From: Pseudoxanthomonas mexicana
GTDB lineage: Bacteria > Pseudomonadota > Gammaproteobacteria > Xanthomonadales > Xanthomonadaceae
Assembly: GCF_001556105.1 (NCBI RefSeq)
Contig: NZ_LSIF01000027.1
Coordinates: 62,001 to 126,000 of the forward strand
Reading direction: 5' to 3'
Length of the DNA: 64,000 nucleotides
The position numbers and the translations under genes were made by a program. Of the stretch, positions 18,120 to 25,982 are shown in pieces. Below the pieces are notes generated by a model that was given only the letters and a program-made list of their open reading frames with translations, was not told where the DNA came from and did not search any database. Each line of letters opens with the position of its first letter. Within the stretch, counting starts at the first letter, position 1.

Positions 18120-18482
18120 TCAGAGCTCCCTGGATATCCGCAAGGAAGGAATGTGGACGTGTTCGACCGCCGCCATGCACTTCGCTGCACGGTCGTCCGG
18201 AGCAATGAACTTCGTCCTGTCGATGAACAGACGTCGTAGACGCGTCTTCCCTTCGAGGAATCGCCAGTCCTGGACCGGAGCACACGAATCGATGACCAAC
18301 TCCTCGACGTCTTCGGGAATGCTCTGATAGTCGAAGACGTTTTTTCCGACGAAGGACATATCCATGCATCTCACCGAGCCAAGCCGCGGCAGTTCGACCA
18401 GATCCCTGGCACGACCCAAGCTCAGAATATCAAGCGACAACACCTCAGCGCCAACCTCCAAGCGATTTCCCGTATAGCTCAT
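18120..18482 (-). CDS. Hypothetical protein with leucine-rich-like pattern
   Basis: 120-residue unrecognised protein, starting at ATG 18482 (a GTG at 18494 is in frame). The sequence alternates short hydrophobic strands in a repeat-like way: LEVGAEVLSLDILSLGRA, LVELPRLGSVRCMDMSFV, DVEELVIDSC, TRLRRLFIDRTKF. This recalls degenerate leucine-rich repeats. There is no signal peptide or membrane segment. Codon use is less GC-biased than in flanking core genes. It could be an orphan immunity-type or regulatory protein, but nothing proves this; it may also be a fragment. Confidence 0.5.
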   Translation of the reverse strand: MSYTGNRLEVGAEVLSLDILSLGRARDLVELPRLGSVRCMDMSFVGKNVFDYQSIPEDVEELVIDSCAPVQDWRFLEGKTRLRRLFIDRTKFIAPDDRAAKCMAAVEHVHIPSLRISREL

Positions 18483-18645
18483 CAGCTTGAACACCTTGAG
18501 CTGAGAAGGCCGATCTGATTGGGATCGCAGAATTCCCTGCTGGAGAGCGATGCGAGCCCCGACATCGCCATCCTTGCAAGGCCTCTAGGCGCCGTAGATC
18601 AGGGAGCAGCACGCCGCATCCTCGAACTCAAGCTAACGCTACCCG

Positions 18646-19170
18646 CTAGACCGGCTCGAAGCGTTCCAACGCCATGTTCACCTCGGCAGGCAGAAAGATA
18701 TCGACATTGAATGGCGCGGAGTCCGATGCCGCGACGACGATCCCCTCGCCGGATTCGCTCTGGAGCAACACGCCCGCCAGGACGCGCGCGCGGACCGCCG
18801 CCTGATCGGACGCCGGTCCCCGCCCTGCGAAATGGGTATACGGATCAGACCCGATCGTCGGCCCCTGCGCGCCCCGCACTGTCCATTCGACTCTCCAGAG
18901 TGGCGTCGCTTTCTGGATGACGAAGGGGCGAGCCAGCGAGCGCCAGGGGCACTCCACTGGCTCGCCGCGGCGCACACCGATCGGGAAGACCTCAAACCGG
19001 AAACCGGCCGAACGCTCCCCGGTGGTGAAGAGGAACGGCGCACCCACGGACGTGCGCAAGGCGATGACCAGATGCCAGTAGCCCTCATGCTGGGCGTAGG
19101 CGTCTATCGTCGCTCCGGGCAAGGCGGAGAGATCGAGGTCGGCGGCGAACTCGGTCAATGGCACGTGCAT
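18646..19170 (-). CDS. Hypothetical protein in the variable patch
   Basis: 174-residue soluble protein of unknown family, starting MHVPLTEFAADLDLSALPGA. It has no signal peptide or transmembrane helix. The middle is rich in aromatic residues and beta-prone strands (YWHLVIALRTSVGAPFLFTT, ATPLWRVEWTVRG), and the C-terminal half contains a helical stretch, ASDQAAVRARVLAGVLLQSE. It lies alone between the 18120 gene and a decayed asparaginase fragment, on the same strand as the effector-like operon. Shine-Dalgarno is weak (GAGCGG). Confidence 0.6.
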   Translation of the reverse strand: MHVPLTEFAADLDLSALPGATIDAYAQHEGYWHLVIALRTSVGAPFLFTTGERSAGFRFEVFPIGVRRGEPVECPWRSLARPFVIQKATPLWRVEWTVRGAQGPTIGSDPYTHFAGRGPASDQAAVRARVLAGVLLQSESGEGIVVAASDSAPFNVDIFLPAEVNMALERFEPV

Positions 19171-19259
19171 GTCCGCTCAGGGCTCCCCGCCATCGGCGTG
19201 CCGAGCACGGTACAAGACTAGTCCGGCGGGGCGCCAGCCGCGTTGAATCGGACCGTTAC

Positions 19260-19330
19260 CCCGGCCCGCTTTCGCGGCTCGGACGCGGCGTTCAACATCG
19301 GCTACGCCATCGGCGCGGTGCAGCACCGTA
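19260..19330 (+). pseudogene. Diverged fragment of an asparaginase-like gene
   Basis: This stretch encodes PARFRGSDAAFNIGYAIGAVQ in a short frame, closely matching PARFRGSDAEFNIGCAIGAVQ of the gene at 17295-17780 (bases about 17619-17682). The DNA copies differ at several positions, so the fragment is either an old duplicate or the remnant of a related gene. No start, no upstream half and no downstream continuation are visible. It marks the right border of the 17.8-19.3 kb insertion-like segment. Confidence 0.75.
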
Positions 19331-19388
19331 GGTTAGGGTGAGCGAAGCGATGCCCAACATCGTCTCGTGGGCGAGCCCCAACTTACCT
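19327..19388. repeat. REP-like intergenic palindrome
   Basis: The sequence GTTAGGGTGAGCGAAGCGATG followed by CCCAAC, then GTGGGCGAGCCCCAAC, has the GGTTGGGGTGAGCG...CCCCAAC layout of dispersed extragenic palindromes common in this bacterial group. The copy here is imperfect. It abuts the asparaginase fragment and the 3' end of the 19390 gene. Confidence 0.4.
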
Positions 19389-19389
19389 C

Positions 19390-19950
19390 TTAGCGCTGAG
19401 ACCTGTATCTGGCCGCACGGTACTGACCCCTGTCACCGGCACGCGATCCGCTCGGATCGACGTTGGCGCAGATGACGCTCCCGCAGATCACCGCATCTGA
19501 AGCATAGAACGCCTGGACGACCGGTACGGCATCTTCATAGCGCTGAAGCTCCTCTTTCGTGGCCGCCAGCTCGCGCCGGTAGTAGCCGAGCACCGTCCAC
19601 GCGACGAAGAGGATCAGCACCAGAATCACCATTGCGGTACCGAACCACGTCCACACCAGTCTCCCTGCCCCGTGCAGCCGCGCGGACGTCGCGGACACCG
19701 CATGACTGTACTCTGTCGTGACAGGCCGCACCGCCTCTCGGGCATCCTCCGCGACCCGCGTACCGGCGCCCTCCACGATGGCAGCGACATCACGCCGGAA
19801 CTGGCCGACTTCCTGCCGAAGCGACTGCACCTGTTCCGCGATCGCCGCGCTCATGCGCGCCTCGCGCTGCACCATCTCGGCGCGCAGCATCATCAGGACT
19901 TTGATTGCTTCCGCCGAAGTAGCAGCTGATGCTGCATTGACGTCTTCCAT
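19390..19950 (-). CDS. Coiled-coil, single-pass membrane protein (third gene of effector-like operon)
   Basis: 186-residue protein of unknown family. The first ~95 residues are helical and heptad-like (AEMVQREARMSAAIAEQVQS, LRQEVGQFRRDVAAIVEGA). One transmembrane helix follows (about residues 100-122, FGTAMVILVLILFVAWTVLG) and then a second helix, RRELAATKEELQRYEDA. The C terminus is short and polar with a CGSVIC pair. Shine-Dalgarno is near-perfect (AAGGAGGTG). It lies 47 bases after the 19998 gene on the same strand. A role as accessory, adaptor or second immunity protein for that gene is inference from position only. Confidence 0.7.
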   Translation of the reverse strand: MEDVNAASAATSAEAIKVLMMLRAEMVQREARMSAAIAEQVQSLRQEVGQFRRDVAAIVEGAGTRVAEDAREAVRPVTTEYSHAVSATSARLHGAGRLVWTWFGTAMVILVLILFVAWTVLGYYRRELAATKEELQRYEDAVPVVQAFYASDAVICGSVICANVDPSGSRAGDRGQYRAARYRSQR

Positions 19951-19997
19951 GACACCTCCTTGTAATCGACAGCCTTGCGCGCATCTTCAATGTTGGA

Positions 19998-21380
19998 CTA
20001 GCGAGCCATCTGCCGATCCTGCGATTGGGCCTGCTCGGCAATCTGGTGCTGCGAACGCCAGGCCTCTCCCTGCGCCTCAATCTTCCGACCTTCTGCCGAT
20101 CGCGCAAACTCCGTTGCCGCACGATCAGCCGAGGCGCTGTCGCCGGATAACGCTGCGATCAAATAGCGGTCTATCGGAAGGTCGTTCAGGGAGCCCACTT
20201 CAGGAAGCTGCCTCTGCTGCCGCTCCTCAGCCGGAACGACCGGTCTCTGCTGAGGCTGGAGTCTTTGTGGTTGCACTCCCTGCTCGTTGCCCCGGTTTAC
20301 GTCATGAAACAGACCGCCCTCGGTCGATGTGAGGACATACTGCCAGCGATCCTGGCGTTCATTAGCACGGACCGCGCGGATGAAGTCGTCGTAATCATCG
20401 CGATGTATTGTCTGACACCCCGCCGAATCCGTGTTGTACCGAGATCCAGCATGGATCTTGAACGAGTCGTTCAACGACTGGACACCATCGATGTCGCCTT
20501 GTGTGAACCACCCATCGCCATTGGTGTCGCGCTGAATGAGGCTCGCGTTCCTCGGCGCGCTCGCCTGCTCTGGCGTTGGCCGCAGCGAGAAATCGTTGCG
20601 AACCTCCCGTGCCGGATGCGTGGTCCTGAGCATCTCGAACGTTCCTTCGGCCATCCGACCCAAGTCCGGGGTCGTATCGCCATCTGCTCGCTCACCTTCA
20701 GAGCGTCGCCACACCACATCGGCATAGGGTGTAGCTTCTCTGCCCGGCGCCGGCCGCGCATGGGCGTCGTACTGCGCGGTTGGCTCCGTGTTAGCACGAT
20801 CTGCGATGAACAGATGACGACCACCTTCCGCGTCCCTGCGTAGAACAACGATGTGGTCGTCGTATACCCCCGTGCCGCGGTGTAGTTCGGCCTCCCCCGC
20901 ACCAGGTATTCTCGGATCGTCCATGGACGCAACCGTCGACGTCTCCCTCCGCAAACCAAGTATCACGCTCTCATGTCCACGTATCGCACCGATCACGGCA
21001 TCGCTGCCCCGTGACTCCACCATGCTGGCGTATACGTCGTACTTCTGGCTAGCCGTCAAGCCAATCAGTTCGTTGGGCGCGCCGGCATCGAGCCGGTTGT
21101 ACTCTGGAATACGAGGAGGCCCTCCGGCCTGGCGTAGACGCTCCAACGAATGGCCAGCGTCCGGCATCCCCGCCCCGTCCACCCGAGAGAGCTCGTTGCG
21201 CGCTCCTGCCACGACGTAACGATCCAGCGCTTCCTGCACTACGGCGCGCTCTTCAGCGCGCTCTCGTTCGAGCATTTGAAATGCCTCTACATTCTGCCCT
21301 TGCCTTAGATGGCCAATGATCCGATCAGCGGTTGCACGGATATCGATATCCGTGGCGTTGGTTGGATGTGGATTCGTCAT
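19998..21380 (-). CDS. Putative secreted effector with catalytic-Cys L,D-transpeptidase-like domain
   Basis: 460-residue protein without a signal peptide. The N-terminal ~130 residues are helical and polar. A catalytic-looking domain spans about 160-355: YDDHIVVLRRDAEGG, FIADRANTEPTAQYD, a calcium-loop-like DTNGDGWFTQGD (285-296), then FKIHAG with His310 and NTDSAGCQTI with Cys322. The His...S-x-G-C pattern recalls the active site of L,D-transpeptidase-fold enzymes acting on peptidoglycan. The tail (365-460) is Gln-rich. It is preceded by a lipoprotein gene (26-base gap) and followed by a membrane protein gene, like effector/immunity loci. Activity and secretion route are inference. Shine-Dalgarno is good (CAGGAGGGC). 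Confidence 0.7.
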   Translation of the reverse strand: MTNPHPTNATDIDIRATADRIIGHLRQGQNVEAFQMLERERAEERAVVQEALDRYVVAGARNELSRVDGAGMPDAGHSLERLRQAGGPPRIPEYNRLDAGAPNELIGLTASQKYDVYASMVESRGSDAVIGAIRGHESVILGLRRETSTVASMDDPRIPGAGEAELHRGTGVYDDHIVVLRRDAEGGRHLFIADRANTEPTAQYDAHARPAPGREATPYADVVWRRSEGERADGDTTPDLGRMAEGTFEMLRTTHPAREVRNDFSLRPTPEQASAPRNASLIQRDTNGDGWFTQGDIDGVQSLNDSFKIHAGSRYNTDSAGCQTIHRDDYDDFIRAVRANERQDRWQYVLTSTEGGLFHDVNRGNEQGVQPQRLQPQQRPVVPAEERQQRQLPEVGSLNDLPIDRYLIAALSGDSASADRAATEFARSAEGRKIEAQGEAWRSQHQIAEQAQSQDRQMAR

Positions 21381-21406
21381 GCCGCCCTCCTGGCTGCCAT
21401 TGGTCC

Positions 21407-22393
21407 TCAGTCGAGATAACGATCAGCACTACTGTCGTAGCCCTGATCACATACCGGCGGATTCGATGATCGACATGGCCACAGCGTCGAAGGAACGGTT
21501 TCGCGCAGTTCCATGCGCCTCCCGTTCCAGATCAGGAATCCGAAGTGCGCAACACTTCCCGTTCCCCGGTAATAATCCTTGAATGCCCGGGGATCAGAGC
21601 TCGGCATGCTGGGAGGCATGTATTCACCCTCCTGTGCGGGCCGAAGCACCCACCGCAACACTGGGACATACGCCAATCTACTGACATCCATCTGGATGTC
21701 GCTATCCACGGCCCCTCCGGCTCCTCGAAGATACGGGCCATATCGGCGACGCTCTTCTTTATCCAGATGTGGTGCAGGGGGCGCCATCTCGGATGTTACA
21801 TCTCGCGGAATTCCATCCTTCTGCACACGATACAGAGTGTAGTCGCGCAGGTACGCGCTATCGGGGCGGCATCTGTTTTCGCTTGACCCGCTATCGCCGG
21901 ATCTTGGCGATCCGCACTCTGGCCCATACACCAGGTACAGAGTTACATCAGGATCCGGCCCTTCGAAGGAGCGGATCCAGAACGGGCTGTAATGGTGGAT
22001 CACCGCGAGGATGTCGTGACGCTCACCCAACCCCACGACGGCCTTGAAACTGTGCTTTGATCGCGAAAGCTGCTCTCTCTCATATCCAGACAAGAATGGG
22101 TGTTGATGCGGGATTCTGCGAAGGAACGAAGCGAAGTGTTCCGGTAGGTGTCCACTGCAGGCGACGTCCTCCAGCGGCGCATCGGTAGTCGCGCCCGAAC
22201 CGCAGTCGGCCCCCATTTTCAGCTCTTCGATAAGCCTTGGAGCTGCGGATTCGTTCGTCGTTCTGGTTACAGCGGCGACTGAAGTCTGCGACAACCTTGT
22301 ACCAGACTGAGTTCCACCTGAGTGGGATGCGCAAGCTGCGAGCAGCGAGACCAGCACAAGACTCGTTACTGCTGCCGAAGTGTTGAGCACCAT
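21407..22393 (-). CDS. Lipoprotein upstream of effector-like gene, candidate immunity protein
   Basis: 328-residue lipoprotein. The ATG at 22393 has a strong Shine-Dalgarno (AAAGGGAGG). The signal peptide MVLNTSAAVTSLVLVSLLAAC gives lipidation at Cys21, and Ala-Ser follow it, which does not signal inner-membrane retention. The mature domain is soluble with recurring aromatic strands (HPFLSGYEREQLSRSKHSF, ILAVIHHYSPFWIRSF, VTLYLVYGPECG) and about six cysteines. No family is recognised. It is the first gene of the operon that continues with the effector-like gene; periplasmic lipoproteins are the usual immunity proteins of Xanthomonas T4SS effectors, hence the suggestion. Confidence 0.72.
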   Translation of the reverse strand: MVLNTSAAVTSLVLVSLLAACASHSGGTQSGTRLSQTSVAAVTRTTNESAAPRLIEELKMGADCGSGATTDAPLEDVACSGHLPEHFASFLRRIPHQHPFLSGYEREQLSRSKHSFKAVVGLGERHDILAVIHHYSPFWIRSFEGPDPDVTLYLVYGPECGSPRSGDSGSSENRCRPDSAYLRDYTLYRVQKDGIPRDVTSEMAPPAPHLDKEERRRYGPYLRGAGGAVDSDIQMDVSRLAYVPVLRWVLRPAQEGEYMPPSMPSSDPRAFKDYYRGTGSVAHFGFLIWNGRRMELRETVPSTLWPCRSSNPPVCDQGYDSSADRYLD

Positions 22394-22595
22394 GCCAGAA
22401 CCTCCCTTTAGGAATCGACATTCCTTCGATGGAATGCCCACGCTTCTTCCAATGATCTACGTGGCCTGTCTACACCGCTCGCAAGGGAAATGCATTTATA
22501 TGGATCACGAGCCCTCACCTTCTGCATACAGTCACTTTCATCGACTCGATTACCCCCTGCCTAGAGTGCCTGTCTGGCCTTGCATGCAAGCAAAG

Positions 22596-22621
22596 AAAAA
22601 CCCCGGCCGAGGCCGGGGTTC
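22596..22621 (-). terminator. Intrinsic terminator of the subtilisin gene
   Basis: An 8-bp all-GC stem, CCCCGGCC/GGCCGGGG (22601-22618), with a GA loop and flanking A/T pairs. Read on the minus strand it is followed by TTTTTCTTTG. It sits about 40 bases past the protease stop codon. Confidence 0.9.
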
Positions 22622-22661
22622 TTCCTGCACATCCCTGTGCGCTCCCCTCAGGGGACAGTCC

Positions 22662-24452
22662 TTAGAACGTGATACCCCAGCTGTTGATGTAACCGGTATC
22701 CGCCGCTGCACGGTCACGCACGCGCAGACCCCACGACCCGTTGAGCGCTTCGCTCGACAGGTTCACCGTGAAGGTCTGATTGATGTTGTCCGCGCTGCCG
22801 CCGGTACGGTTGTGCAGGTTGTAGACCGACCCGTCCGGTGCCACCAGATCGACGATCAGGTCGCCCTTGTACGTGTGCACGATGTTCACCGCCACCTGCG
22901 CATTGCTCGGCGCATTGCCCGTACGCCCCGACACCGCGATCGTGCTGGTCACGCCCGTCGTGTTGTTGTCCGGGATGTTGGCGTCGGTGCCGTTGGTGTA
23001 CGTCTGCACGCCACCGACCGGCGGCGTGCCACCCTGCGCCGCGACCACGGCCGCGTCCGCATTCACGATGCCCGCACCGCACCCACCCGAGCACGTCCCC
23101 GGCAACGCCCGCGCCGTGTTCTTGATGATGGTCTCGACCTGAGCCGGCGTCAGCGGCGACGAGGCTGCGGCCTGCATCAACGCGACCACGCCCGCCACGT
23201 GCGGTGACGCCATCGACGTACCGTTGTACGACGCATAGCTGGCGCTGCCCGGCGTGGTGGTGCCGGTGTTGAGGGTGGACAGGATGCTCGCGCCGGGCCC
23301 CGAGATGTCGATGCCCGTGCCGTAGTTGGAGAAGCTGGCACGCGAACCGGCCGACGTCGTCGCTGCCACGGCGATCACGTTGGGGCAGTTCGCCGGCACC
23401 GCCGTGGACACGTTGGCGTTGCTGTTGCCGGCTGCCACGACCACCGTGGTGCCGCGACCGACCGCGCCGTTGATCGCGTTCTGGTAGGTGGCCGAGCAGG
23501 TGCCGCCGCCGCCGAGCGACATATTGATGACTTCGGCCGGATTGGCGTTCGCCGGCACGCCGCTGACCGTGCCGCCCGAGGCCCAGGTGATGGCATCGGC
23601 GATGTCGGAGGTCAGGCCACCGCAACGGCCCAGCACGCGCACCGGCACCACCTTGGCGCCGAACGCGGTGCCGGCCACGCCGGTGGCGTTGTTGGTCACC
23701 GCCGCGACCGTGCCGGCCACGTGCGTGCCGTGCCAGCTGGAATTGCTCACCGGCGAACCGGCATAGCACTCGCCCGCCACCGGGTTCCAGTCGCCTTCGT
23801 CGTTCGGGTTGGAATCGCGGCCGTTGCCGTCGCGCGACGCGAACGTGTCGCTGATGAAGTCGTAGCCCGGCAGGATGTTCGCGTTGAGGTCGGCATGGTT
23901 GGTGATGCCGGTGTCGATGACGGCGACCACGACACCTGCGCCGGTCGACTTGTCCCACGCCGGCCGCACATTGATGCCCGACGTCGTGGTGCCGAAGCCC
24001 CACTGCTCGGACAGGCGCGTGTCGTTCGGATTCAGCACGGCGTACATGCGCTGGTCGACTTCCACGTATTCCACGTTGGGATCGGCGGCGAGCTGGCGCA
24101 TCAGCGACTCGGCTTCCACCCGGTCCAGCTTGCGGTCCGCACGCACCACGTCCGCACCACCGGCGGCGAGCCGGCGCAGCTTCTGCAGGCCCAGCGCGCG
24201 GCCGCCGCGCTTGGCGACGCCGGTGCTGGCGGCCGTGCTCAGCGAGCGCTGCAGTTGCGAGGCATCAGCGCTTTCCGTACTGCCGTCGCGGTACTTCACG
24301 ATGAAGCGATCATAGCCACCCGGCTCTTCCGCCTGCAGGCCACTCATGTCCACGCGACCGGCCATGGCGGGCAACGCATACAGCGATGCCAGCACGGCCG
24401 ACGACAGGCACAGCAGGCGCACACGCGAACCACGCTTTGCAATTCCAGACAT
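22662..24452 (-). CDS. Secreted S8 (subtilisin-like) serine protease with C-terminal P domain
   Basis: 596-residue exported protease of the Xanthomonas extracellular protease type. A signal peptide ends near LPAMAG, followed by an inhibitor-I9-like propeptide (about 45-135, DRFIVKYRDGS to VEYVEVDQRM). The peptidase domain has Asp180 (VVVAVIDTG), His241 (HGTHVAGT) and Ser413 (GTSMASPHVAG). The last ~120 residues (YTNGTDANIPDNN to GYINSWGITF) form a proprotein-convertase P domain. The start at 24452 has a Shine-Dalgarno (GAGGGAGAG) and begins the signal peptide; an upstream in-frame ATG would add 42 unlikely residues. A terminator-like hairpin lies in the leader. Confidence 0.94.
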   Translation of the reverse strand: MSGIAKRGSRVRLLCLSSAVLASLYALPAMAGRVDMSGLQAEEPGGYDRFIVKYRDGSTESADASQLQRSLSTAASTGVAKRGGRALGLQKLRRLAAGGADVVRADRKLDRVEAESLMRQLAADPNVEYVEVDQRMYAVLNPNDTRLSEQWGFGTTTSGINVRPAWDKSTGAGVVVAVIDTGITNHADLNANILPGYDFISDTFASRDGNGRDSNPNDEGDWNPVAGECYAGSPVSNSSWHGTHVAGTVAAVTNNATGVAGTAFGAKVVPVRVLGRCGGLTSDIADAITWASGGTVSGVPANANPAEVINMSLGGGGTCSATYQNAINGAVGRGTTVVVAAGNSNANVSTAVPANCPNVIAVAATTSAGSRASFSNYGTGIDISGPGASILSTLNTGTTTPGSASYASYNGTSMASPHVAGVVALMQAAASSPLTPAQVETIIKNTARALPGTCSGGCGAGIVNADAAVVAAQGGTPPVGGVQTYTNGTDANIPDNNTTGVTSTIAVSGRTGNAPSNAQVAVNIVHTYKGDLIVDLVAPDGSVYNLHNRTGGSADNINQTFTVNLSSEALNGSWGLRVRDRAAADTGYINSWGITF

Positions 24453-24781
24453 CAGACTCTCCCTCAAAGATGAAAAATAAAAGCCGCGAATGCGGCAATA
24501 GCCCGGTCGGGGGCGCTTGGCGATGGGAGGGGGTGGACAGGCGGTTGCGTTCGACCGGGTGCACGTCATGCAGTGCACGACGCAACACCGACGCTAACGG
24601 AGGATGCGTGCGTGAATTAGCGATGAAAGACACACTTCGCAACGACATGTTGCAAACGTAATCACCGGACTACACGCATGAAGCCCAAGCGACCGGTGGA
24701 CATCGCCGCGTAGATTCATTTACGTGTTTCGTGCGTGATGAAACGCGATTTTTTATTCGCGCGAACGCATCGGCATTACGC
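24453..24781. other. Leader and gap between the protease and ilvE
   Basis: About 330 bases without a gene. Near the protease start a hairpin followed by a T tract on the minus strand is listed separately. The rest, including a locally A/T-rich stretch at 24600-24780, presumably holds the protease promoter, but I could not pick convincing -35/-10 boxes. Confidence 0.5.
24472..24497 (-). promoter_or_regulatory. Terminator-like hairpin in the protease leader (possible attenuator)
   Basis: On the minus strand GCCGC-ATTC-GCGGC (24497-24483) is followed directly by TTTTATTTTTC, about 20 bases before the protease start codon. The stem is only 5 bp but all G/C. If transcription starts upstream, this could stop or pause it in the leader. 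Confidence 0.4.
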
Positions 24782-24811
24782 AAAAAAGAAACCCGCCTTG
24801 CGGCGGGTTCT
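24782..24811 (-). terminator. Intrinsic terminator of ilvE
   Basis: Stem ACCCGCC/GGCGGGT (24791-24808) with a TTGC loop. On the minus strand it is followed by TTCTTTTTTG. It lies about 25 bases beyond the ilvE stop codon. Confidence 0.88.
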
Positions 24812-24833
24812 TCATGCAGTGAAGCGCGCGCGA

Positions 24834-25940
24834 TCAGTCGCGCAACTTCACCAGCCAGTGGTGCCGATCCGGCAGGCGGCCGTACTGGATGTCGGTGAGT
24901 TCCTTGCGGATACCCATCGTCACCTCGCCCGCGGGCGCGGTGAGGTCGCCGACCTCGAAGCCCTTGCCCTTCAGCTGGCCGATCGGCGTGATGACGGCGG
25001 CGGTACCGCAGGCGAACACTTCGACGATGTCGCCCGAGGCCACGCCCTGCTTCCATTCGTCGATGGCGATCCGGCGCTCTTCGACCGTGTGGCCGCGGTC
25101 GCGCGCGATCTGGATGATGCTGTCGCGGGTGATGCCTTCCAGGATGCTGCCCGAGAGTTCCGGGGTGACGATGCGGCCGTCCTTGTAGACCAGGAACACG
25201 TTCATGCCACCCAGCTCTTCCAGGTACTTGCCTTCGACCGGGTCGAGGAACAGCACCTGCGAGCAACCCTGCGCCTGTGCTTCCTGCTGCGGCAGCAGCG
25301 AGGCGGCGTAGTTGCCGCCGCACTTGGCGGCACCGGTACCGCCCTTGCCGGCGCGCGCATAGTCCTCGGACAGCCAGATCGCCACCGGCGATACGCCCTT
25401 GGCGAAGTAAGCGCCGGCCGGGCTGGCGATGACGTAGTAGCCGGCCTGCTGCGCGGCGCGCACGCCGAGGAAGGCCTCGGTGGCGATCATGAAGGGACGG
25501 AAGTACAGGCTGGTCTCCGGCGCCGACGGCACCCAGTCGCCATCGATGGCGACCAGCTGGCGTAGCGATTCGACGAACTCGTTGACCGGCAACTGCGGCA
25601 ACGCCAGGCGCGCGGCCGAGCGTTGCAGGCGCGCACCGTTGGCATCGGGACGGAAGGTCCAGATGGAGCCGTCGGCATGGCGGTAGGCCTTGATGCCTTC
25701 GAAGATCTCCTGGCCGTAGTGCAGCACCGAGGCGGCCGGGTCGAGCGACAGCGGACCGTAGGCGCGCACTTCGGCGTCATGCCAGCCCTGCGCCTTGTCC
25801 CAGGTGATGGCGACCATGTGGTCGGTGAAGTGCAGGCCGAACCCGGGGCTGGCGAGGATGGCGTCGCGCTCGGCTGCGGTACGGGCCTTGTCGGAGCGGG
25901 TCACGCGGTAGGTCAACGGGGAGGCGTTCATCACGTTCAT
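24834..25940 (-). CDS. ilvE: Branched-chain amino acid aminotransferase
   Basis: PLP fold-type IV enzyme that transaminates Leu, Ile and Val with 2-oxoglutarate. At 368 residues it belongs to the longer eukaryote-like BCAT subgroup. The PLP lysine is Lys206 in GTGAAKCGGNYAAS. Other landmarks are HYGQEIFEGIKAYR, FLDPVEGKYLEELGGMN and the phosphate-binding GITRDSIIQIA. The first ATG (25940) follows AGGAAGGAAGAG; a second ATG lies three codons in. sufT follows upstream on the same strand with a 42-base gap, so the pair may be co-transcribed. Confidence 0.95.
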   Translation of the reverse strand: MNVMNASPLTYRVTRSDKARTAAERDAILASPGFGLHFTDHMVAITWDKAQGWHDAEVRAYGPLSLDPAASVLHYGQEIFEGIKAYRHADGSIWTFRPDANGARLQRSAARLALPQLPVNEFVESLRQLVAIDGDWVPSAPETSLYFRPFMIATEAFLGVRAAQQAGYYVIASPAGAYFAKGVSPVAIWLSEDYARAGKGGTGAAKCGGNYAASLLPQQEAQAQGCSQVLFLDPVEGKYLEELGGMNVFLVYKDGRIVTPELSGSILEGITRDSIIQIARDRGHTVEERRIAIDEWKQGVASGDIVEVFACGTAAVITPIGQLKGKGFEVGDLTAPAGEVTMGIRKELTDIQYGRLPDRHHWLVKLRD

Positions 25941-25982
25941 CTCTTCCTTCCTGACGGGGTCTGCATGGGGCGAGCACGGGGC

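Noticed and set aside
17884..18369. 161-codon minus-strand frame at the island edge
   Set aside because: It overlaps the 18120 gene in a different frame on the same strand, has shadow-like composition and no ribosome site.
19998..20300. XVIPCD secretion domain at the C terminus of the effector-like protein
   Set aside because: The tail is Gln-rich, as in Xanthomonas T4SS effectors, but I could not find the conserved core motifs of that domain, so the T4SS route is not claimed.
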